From Crocinitomicaceae bacterium (GTDB lineage Bacteria > Bacteroidota > Bacteroidia > Flavobacteriales_D > Parvicellaceae), in contig PAZE01000045.1 in NCBI GenBank assembly GCA_002716065.1, positions 1-64,000 of the forward strand: 64,000 nucleotides of DNA, in the 5' to 3' direction. The notes under the pieces were generated by a model. It had not been told where the DNA came from, ran no database searches, and saw only the letters and a program-made list of their open reading frames with translations. The first letter of the stretch is position 1; each line of letters opens with the position of its first letter. Shown here piece after piece: positions 58,784-64,000 of this stretch. A program made the translations under genes and the position numbers.

Positions 58784-60493
58784 TTACCTTATAAGGTGAA
58801 CATATCCGGAAATGGTTCTTCTAACCTCCTCTTTTTTATGCTTATTGTACTCATATTTTACAGAGTTAGGAGTAACTACATAGAAGTAAACACCATCATT
58901 TAATTCATTTCCAGTTTTGTAGTTGGTGCCGTCCCAGTCATATTGATAATTTTCCATTTCATAAACGATCTTACCCCATCTGTTAAAAACAACAATCGTT
59001 GGATTAGGATAATCATCAAGATTTACAGGAATAAAATAATCATTGTTACCATCCCCATTAGGAGTAAATATATTAATTTCTTCAAGTGGACACTGTACCC
59101 AAACGGTAGTAGTATCTGAAATAGGATCTCCACACCCATCAGTTATGGAAAGGTAGTAGTCCTGAGTGGCAAATGGGGCAACTGATGTTGAATTACTTGT
59201 ACTTGACCCGTCTGACCAAGAAAAACTATAGGGTTGCAATCCTCCTCCCCAATCTCCTTCAAGAAGGAATGGGCCATCTAGTTCAGGACATATGTTCACA
59301 CTGTCAGGAAGTGTCAGATAAAGTGGAACATAATCAGTTATGGTAAGCGAAGCGATTAAGGTATCCCAGCCACTACAAGTTTCATAGTAAATGTAAATGG
59401 TAACATCTTCATTTGGATCATTTAAGGTATCCAAAGTAGGGTTAACAAAAATGGTGTCACTTGAAACACCAGCAGGAATTGTTAAACTATCTGGGATCTG
59501 ATTGTAATCAACTCCATTTGTTGCAGAACCTACAACATCAAACTGAACGGTAAAATCCTGTGTTGTGTCCGAAATAGCAAATGCAAAATAGGCGCTATTA
59601 CACCCTTCATAAAGAAGTGTATCTCCATTTGCAATTCCAGCTTCAACGGAAACACCAGCGGAGCTAAAACTACCTCCTTCTAAAAATACTCCAGAGTCAA
59701 AGGAGGTGTCACCAGCATCTGCAATAGCTAATTTAATATGGTAAGTCTGATTACATTGAACAGCATAAGCAGCCTCTAAAACAACTGTAATGCCATCCAA
59801 CTGAGTTACGGTTGGGTCAGTATTTTGGGGCGCAGAAAACCCATCACCATTATCAATATAATAAGAAGAATTAGAAACATTGTTAACATTGTTTATACTA
59901 ACAGCAGTATTGGTTCCTGGAATAGTAGCAATATTTACAGCGTTATTTGAGTAAGAACCTGTTATTCCAGGACCACTCAAGAAAAACCCAAACACATCAT
60001 TAAAAGAGGAGTTTACCCATTCTAAATATTCTTCAGATCCAAAAACATAATTAAATTTCACGGAGTCTCCAATAGGAATAAAATCAAATTCAATCACACA
60101 AGCGTCATTGGTTCCATTGGGGTTTACAATAACATCAAGGTCTACATCATTTTGCCCCATATTGCCACCACCGAGTGTTGTGCTTCCACTATTGTTAGGC
60201 CCAACTACAAGCTGAGCATCTCCAGTAGCCATAACTAATCCATTGTTAATTCCAATAGTTGAATTAGTAGCACTAAAAGCCCCAACTTGACTAACGGTTA
60301 CATTGGCAGAACCTCCATTATATTGAACATTACTTATTGTTACACCTGCTCCAACAAGTACATTTTGAACGTATTGTTCTACTGTCATAGTGTTTGATGT
60401 TACAGTAATTTGTGCAAAAAGGACGGAACTCAGTAGCAAAGCAATTAATACAGTACTATATTTATACAAAGTCATCTCAGAATATTTTTTCAT
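58784..60493 (-). CDS. Choice-of-anchor L domain protein with T9SS type B (gliding motility-associated) C-terminal domain
   Basis: MTVEQYVQNVLVGAGVTISNVQYNG...NGLVMATGDAQLVVGPN; EINIFTPNGDGNNDYFIPVNL...VVFNRWGKIVYEMENYQYDWDGTN...DGVYFYVV. Confidence 0.92.
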   Translation of the reverse strand: MKKYSEMTLYKYSTVLIALLLSSVLFAQITVTSNTMTVEQYVQNVLVGAGVTISNVQYNGGSANVTVSQVGAFSATNSTIGINNGLVMATGDAQLVVGPNNSGSTTLGGGNMGQNDVDLDVIVNPNGTNDACVIEFDFIPIGDSVKFNYVFGSEEYLEWVNSSFNDVFGFFLSGPGITGSYSNNAVNIATIPGTNTAVSINNVNNVSNSSYYIDNGDGFSAPQNTDPTVTQLDGITVVLEAAYAVQCNQTYHIKLAIADAGDTSFDSGVFLEGGSFSSAGVSVEAGIANGDTLLYEGCNSAYFAFAISDTTQDFTVQFDVVGSATNGVDYNQIPDSLTIPAGVSSDTIFVNPTLDTLNDPNEDVTIYIYYETCSGWDTLIASLTITDYVPLYLTLPDSVNICPELDGPFLLEGDWGGGLQPYSFSWSDGSSTSNSTSVAPFATQDYYLSITDGCGDPISDTTTVWVQCPLEEINIFTPNGDGNNDYFIPVNLDDYPNPTIVVFNRWGKIVYEMENYQYDWDGTNYKTGNELNDGVYFYVVTPNSVKYEYNKHKKEEVRRTISGYVHLIR

Positions 60494-60587
60494 AGACATC
60501 TAACGTTAAACAAAGGTTGCTTGAGTTAAAGAATAGGCTTTCCATTTTCTCATATTGGTTATATTTGGCAGTTCTAAAAAGAGTATA

Positions 60588-61979
60588 ATGGTACAATTAA
60601 ATCAATTCATCAACCAAAACAAAGATAGATTTTTACAGGAATTAATAGAATTGCTAAAAATCCCTTCAGTTAGTGCAGATTCTAAGTTTAAAAATGATGT
60701 TCGCTCAGCTGCTCAATTCATTAAAAACAAATTAGTGGAAGCCGGTGCTGATTCTTGTCAGGTTTTTGAAACAAAAGGCCATCCAATTGTGTATGGAGAA
60801 AAAATTATAAATAAGCAATACCCTACTGTTTTGGTTTATGGCCACTATGATGTGCAGCCTGCAGATCCATATGAACTTTGGGACTCAGATCCTTTTGAGC
60901 CAGTTATTAAAACTACTTCTATTCATCCTGAAGGAGCTATTTTTGCCAGAGGAGCTTGTGATGATAAAGGACAAATGTATATGCATATTAAGGCTTTTGA
61001 AGCAATGATGAAAACCAACTCACTTTTATGCAACGTTAAGTTTATGATTGAAGGAGAGGAAGAAGTAGGTTCAGAAAATTTAGAAACGTTTATTAGAGCT
61101 CAAAAAAGCTTACTTAAAGCTGATGTTGTTTTGGTTTCAGATACGGGAATTATTGCCAACGATACACCATCAATATGTGTTGGTCTAAGAGGGTTAAGTT
61201 ATGTTGAGGTTGAGGTAACTGGACCAAATAGAGATTTACACTCTGGGTTATATGGTGGTGCTGTTGCTAATCCAATTAACATCTTAACTAAGATGATTGC
61301 ATCATTACACGATGAAGATTCAAAAATAAATATTCCAGGCTTTTATGATGATGTTGAAATTGTTAGTGACGCTCAAAGAGAAGAGATGTCTAAGGCTCCT
61401 TTTAATTTGAAGGATTATCAAGATGATTTAGAAATTAATGCTGTGCATGGTGAAAAAGGATATACCACTAATGAGAGAAATTCAATTCGTCCAACTTTAG
61501 ATGTTAATGGTATTTGGGGTGGATATATTGGAGAGGGAGCAAAAACAGTTTTACCCTCAAAAGCATATGCAAAAATTTCAATGAGATTAGTTCCTAATCA
61601 GAGCTCAAAGAAAATAACGGAGTTATTTCAGCATCATTTTAACGCAATTGCTCCAGATTCTGTTAAGGTAAAAGTAACGCCTCATCATGGAGGTGAGGGA
61701 GTAGTAGTTCCAACAAACTTTAAAGGTTTTGTTGCTGCAAGTAAAGCTATGGAAGAAACATTTGGGAAAAAACCAATTCCTGTTCGAAGTGGGGGAAGTA
61801 TTCCAATAGTCCCATTATTTGAGGAAGTTCTTGGGCTTAAAACAATTCTTTTAGGATTTGGATTAGATTCAGATGTCATTCATTCTCCAAATGAGCATTA
61901 CGGAGTATTTAATTATTTTAAAGGTATTGAAACCATTCCATTGTTCTATAAATACTTTAATGAGGAGAAAACCCGTTAA
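60588..61979 (+). CDS. M20 family dipeptidase
   Basis: VLVYGHYDVQPADPYELWDSDPFEP, RGACDDKGQMYMHIKA, FMIEGEEEVGSENL; likely start ATG 60588. Confidence 0.95.
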   Translation: MVQLNQFINQNKDRFLQELIELLKIPSVSADSKFKNDVRSAAQFIKNKLVEAGADSCQVFETKGHPIVYGEKIINKQYPTVLVYGHYDVQPADPYELWDSDPFEPVIKTTSIHPEGAIFARGACDDKGQMYMHIKAFEAMMKTNSLLCNVKFMIEGEEEVGSENLETFIRAQKSLLKADVVLVSDTGIIANDTPSICVGLRGLSYVEVEVTGPNRDLHSGLYGGAVANPINILTKMIASLHDEDSKINIPGFYDDVEIVSDAQREEMSKAPFNLKDYQDDLEINAVHGEKGYTTNERNSIRPTLDVNGIWGGYIGEGAKTVLPSKAYAKISMRLVPNQSSKKITELFQHHFNAIAPDSVKVKVTPHHGGEGVVVPTNFKGFVAASKAMEETFGKKPIPVRSGGSIPIVPLFEEVLGLKTILLGFGLDSDVIHSPNEHYGVFNYFKGIETIPLFYKYFNEEKTR

Positions 61980-61986
61980 TCCCTTA

Positions 61987-62454
61987 ATGAAATATTTTTC
62001 TATTTTAGGAATTGTAGGTTTATTGCTTTTATCCTCCTGCATTACTTTTAAAGAGGTAAAGTTTGAAGGAGTTGATAACGTTAGTTTTGGAAAGGTAAAA
62101 CAGGGCATTATTCCACTAATTCTTGATCTTAAAATAGATAACCCCAATAGCTTTTCAATTAAACTAAAAAAAGGAGAGGTTGATGTTTTTATAAATAATC
62201 AATTTCTAGGAAAATCTTCTCTTAGCGATAAAATAATTATCAAAAAAGAAAAACTAGGTGTTTACCCATTAGTTATAAACACTTCATTTTCTGCTTTAAC
62301 TAAAGCAGCATTATCTTCTTTTGGAGCACTTCTTGGTAAAGAAGTTGTTTTAAAGGTCGATGGAAAAATCATCGTTAAAGCTCATGTGATTAGAAAGAAA
62401 ATTGAGGTTAATTTTTCTGAGCCAATTGACCCCTCGTTGTTGCTTAACATGTAG
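61987..62454 (+). CDS. LEA type 2 (WHy)-like lipoprotein
   Basis: MKYFSILGIVGLLLLSSCITFKEVKFEGVDNVSFGKVKQGIIPLILDLKIDNPNSFSIKLKKGEVDVFINN. Confidence 0.85.
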   Translation: MKYFSILGIVGLLLLSSCITFKEVKFEGVDNVSFGKVKQGIIPLILDLKIDNPNSFSIKLKKGEVDVFINNQFLGKSSLSDKIIIKKEKLGVYPLVINTSFSALTKAALSSFGALLGKEVVLKVDGKIIVKAHVIRKKIEVNFSEPIDPSLLLNM

Positions 62455-62514
62455 TGCGTAATTACTTTACGTAGTAGCTAGTGATATTAGTGTTGTAATC
62501 ATTAATAATTAGCT

Positions 62515-62838
62515 ATGAATACTTTACAAATACAACCCTTAAATTCAGTTAAAGTAAATTTTATTATACATGAAAAAGGAGATGAATTCTTCCTGTTGAA
62601 CTGTGTCTGTAATAGAAATAATAAAGAATACTTTTCCAATATTCCAATTAGCTGTAATGCTTTTTATAAAATTTTAAATCTTCTGGTTCCAAACTTCATT
62701 GATCAATTTTCCAATAAGTTGTTTAATTCTGAATTTCCAATTAATGAAGTAAGTCCAAAAGAAATTATTAAAACTGATTTATATGTTGACTTTAATGACG
62801 TTGTTCAACCTGTTGAAATGATGAAAATATGTGCTTAA
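62515..62838 (+). CDS. Hypothetical protein (107 aa)
   Basis: Intact ORF upstream of a HIRAN-like gene, same strand; no family recognised. Confidence 0.65.
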   Translation: MNTLQIQPLNSVKVNFIIHEKGDEFFLLNCVCNRNNKEYFSNIPISCNAFYKILNLLVPNFIDQFSNKLFNSEFPINEVSPKEIIKTDLYVDFNDVVQPVEMMKICA

Positions 62839-62861
62839 CAAATCAATAAAACCGTAAAACT

Positions 62862-63206
62862 ATGAGAAATTTAAATTTTCACCAATACAACCCCCAACCA
62901 TTACCAAAGCTGGGAATAATTACTACTTTAATTGAGCTCTCTAAACATGATTTTATTTATGTGCTACGAAAAATAAAAAATGGAGATCCAGTTTCTTTTG
63001 TTTTAGATAGCAGTAGATTTTGGGATTCAGCATCAATAGCGGTTTATTACAAAGGATATAAATTGGGTTACCTTGCAAAAGGTATAAATACTATTGTGAA
63101 AAAAGCTTTGTCTAAAAACAACCATATAGAAGCAGTAATTCAAAAAAATAATTTTAAAGGAGTTAATTCATTTGAATCAATTGATTTAATGATTAAAATA
63201 CATTAA
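62862..63206 (+). CDS. Stand-alone HIRAN-like domain protein
   Basis: NGDPVSFVLDSSRFWDSASIAVYYKGYKLGYLAKGINTIVKKAL resembles the HIRAN core (GD.v.L..ep.N.yD..AiaV...g..iGYlp). Confidence 0.65.
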   Translation: MRNLNFHQYNPQPLPKLGIITTLIELSKHDFIYVLRKIKNGDPVSFVLDSSRFWDSASIAVYYKGYKLGYLAKGINTIVKKALSKNNHIEAVIQKNNFKGVNSFESIDLMIKIH

Positions 63207-63212
63207 CAAAAT

Positions 63213-63998
63213 CTATTTGTAAATCCAGCTAGATGGATTTTCAGTAGCAAGACCATTTGAGGTTATTTTCCATATTTCAAAATGAGCTTCAGAAATATTT
63301 TTGCCGTCTGTATTTACAAGGCTGCCTAAAACCTGTTTGGTTTTGATTTGATCGCCTTTTTTTACATAAACGTCTTTCAAATTGGAGTATACGGTTCTGT
63401 ACTGACCATGACTAACCATCACCACTTTTCCTGCTCCAGGTATAATTAAAACACTCGTAACCTTTCCGTTAAAGACAGCCCTCACCTTAGCTTGTTTTTC
63501 AGTGGTTATGTCAATACCATTATTATCTACTGTTGCTGTGGATACAATATCGTGTCGATGTTTTCCATATTTTCCAGTAATCTCTCCTTTTTCTACAGGC
63601 CAAGGGAGTTTCCCTTTGTTACTAATGAAGTTTTTAGAAAGTGCATTTGCTTCAGGTGTAAGGGTAAATTTATTTTTTGTTTTTTTAATTGTTGCTGAAA
63701 TTTCTTTTTCTATTGCTTTACGAATAGCTAACGCAATTTTCTGTTTTTTCTTCTGTTGAGCGCTAAGAATAGATTTATATTTATTTTCATCTGCTTTTAG
63801 CCTTGCAAATGTTTCTTGCTGTTGTTTTTTGTCTTTAAGGTATTCTGCTTTTTCATTATTTTTAATTTTTGAGATTGCTTTTTTAGCCGTGATTTTTTCC
63901 TCTAAAGACAAAATTTTATCTTCTAAAACGGCTTGGTTTTTTTCAATTTTTTCAATTTGATTTTGCCTATAATCTTTATAGTGTTGAATGTATTTCAT
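63213..63998 (-). CDS. EnvC-like coiled-coil/LytM (M23) domain protein, N-terminus probably beyond the window
   Basis: Coiled coil then KGKLPWPVEKGEITGKYGKHRHD...NGIDITTEKQAKVRAVFNGKVTSVLIIPGAGKVVMVSHGQYRTVYSNLKDVYVKKGDQI; no signal peptide, consistent with truncation. Confidence 0.88.
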   Translation of the reverse strand: MKYIQHYKDYRQNQIEKIEKNQAVLEDKILSLEEKITAKKAISKIKNNEKAEYLKDKKQQQETFARLKADENKYKSILSAQQKKKQKIALAIRKAIEKEISATIKKTKNKFTLTPEANALSKNFISNKGKLPWPVEKGEITGKYGKHRHDIVSTATVDNNGIDITTEKQAKVRAVFNGKVTSVLIIPGAGKVVMVSHGQYRTVYSNLKDVYVKKGDQIKTKQVLGSLVNTDGKNISEAHFEIWKITSNGLATENPSSWIYK

Positions 63999-64000
63999 TC

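Noticed and set aside
62455-62514. Short inverted repeat CGTAA-TTACT-TTACG before the 62515 gene
   Set aside because: Only 5-bp arms in AT-rich DNA; no T-run and too weak to support a feature
1-64000. Mobile element, prophage, CRISPR or defence island
   Set aside because: No transposase, integrase, phage structural gene, CRISPR repeat-spacer pattern, restriction or toxin-antitoxin genes recognised; the YwqK-like proteins are sometimes labelled antitoxins but have signal peptides or lipoboxes and no toxin partner here

Overview
AT-rich chromosomal window from a Bacteroidota genome. It is most likely a Flavobacteriales-type organism: GldH, PorZ-like protein, type IX secretion (T9SS) C-terminal sorting domains and TAnnTTTG-type promoter elements. 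About 65 CDSs are packed on both strands. Most are housekeeping genes: metG, pheT, acpP-fabF-rnc, purN, rnhA, holB, ricT-like, gldH, PBP1A, hflX, gpmI, YebC and a CvpA-family gene. There are three tRNA genes: Arg-CCT, Arg-TCG and Phe-GAA. The accessory content is mainly secreted or envelope proteins: 21-residue leucine-rich-repeat proteins, MORN/YwqK-like proteins, T9SS type A and type B cargo, and tandem amidohydrolases. I saw no phage, transposon, CRISPR array or recognisable defence island. I found no convincing large undescribed system. The most useful leads are: (i) modular LRR proteins that share an N-cap but carry different C-terminal modules (T9SS versus TonB_C), with 63-bp DNA repeats; (ii) an RluB-like pseudouridine synthase homologue that has lost its catalytic motif; (iii) an EnvC/M23-like protein and amidohydrolase domains with missing metal ligands; (iv) two unannotated small ORFs; (v) a pair of direct repeats exactly 21 bp apart upstream of a small protein gene; (vi) a yraN homologue without a canonical start codon; (vii) a duplicated 36-bp intergenic element. 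All calls come from reading the sequence and motif recognition. No database search was run.
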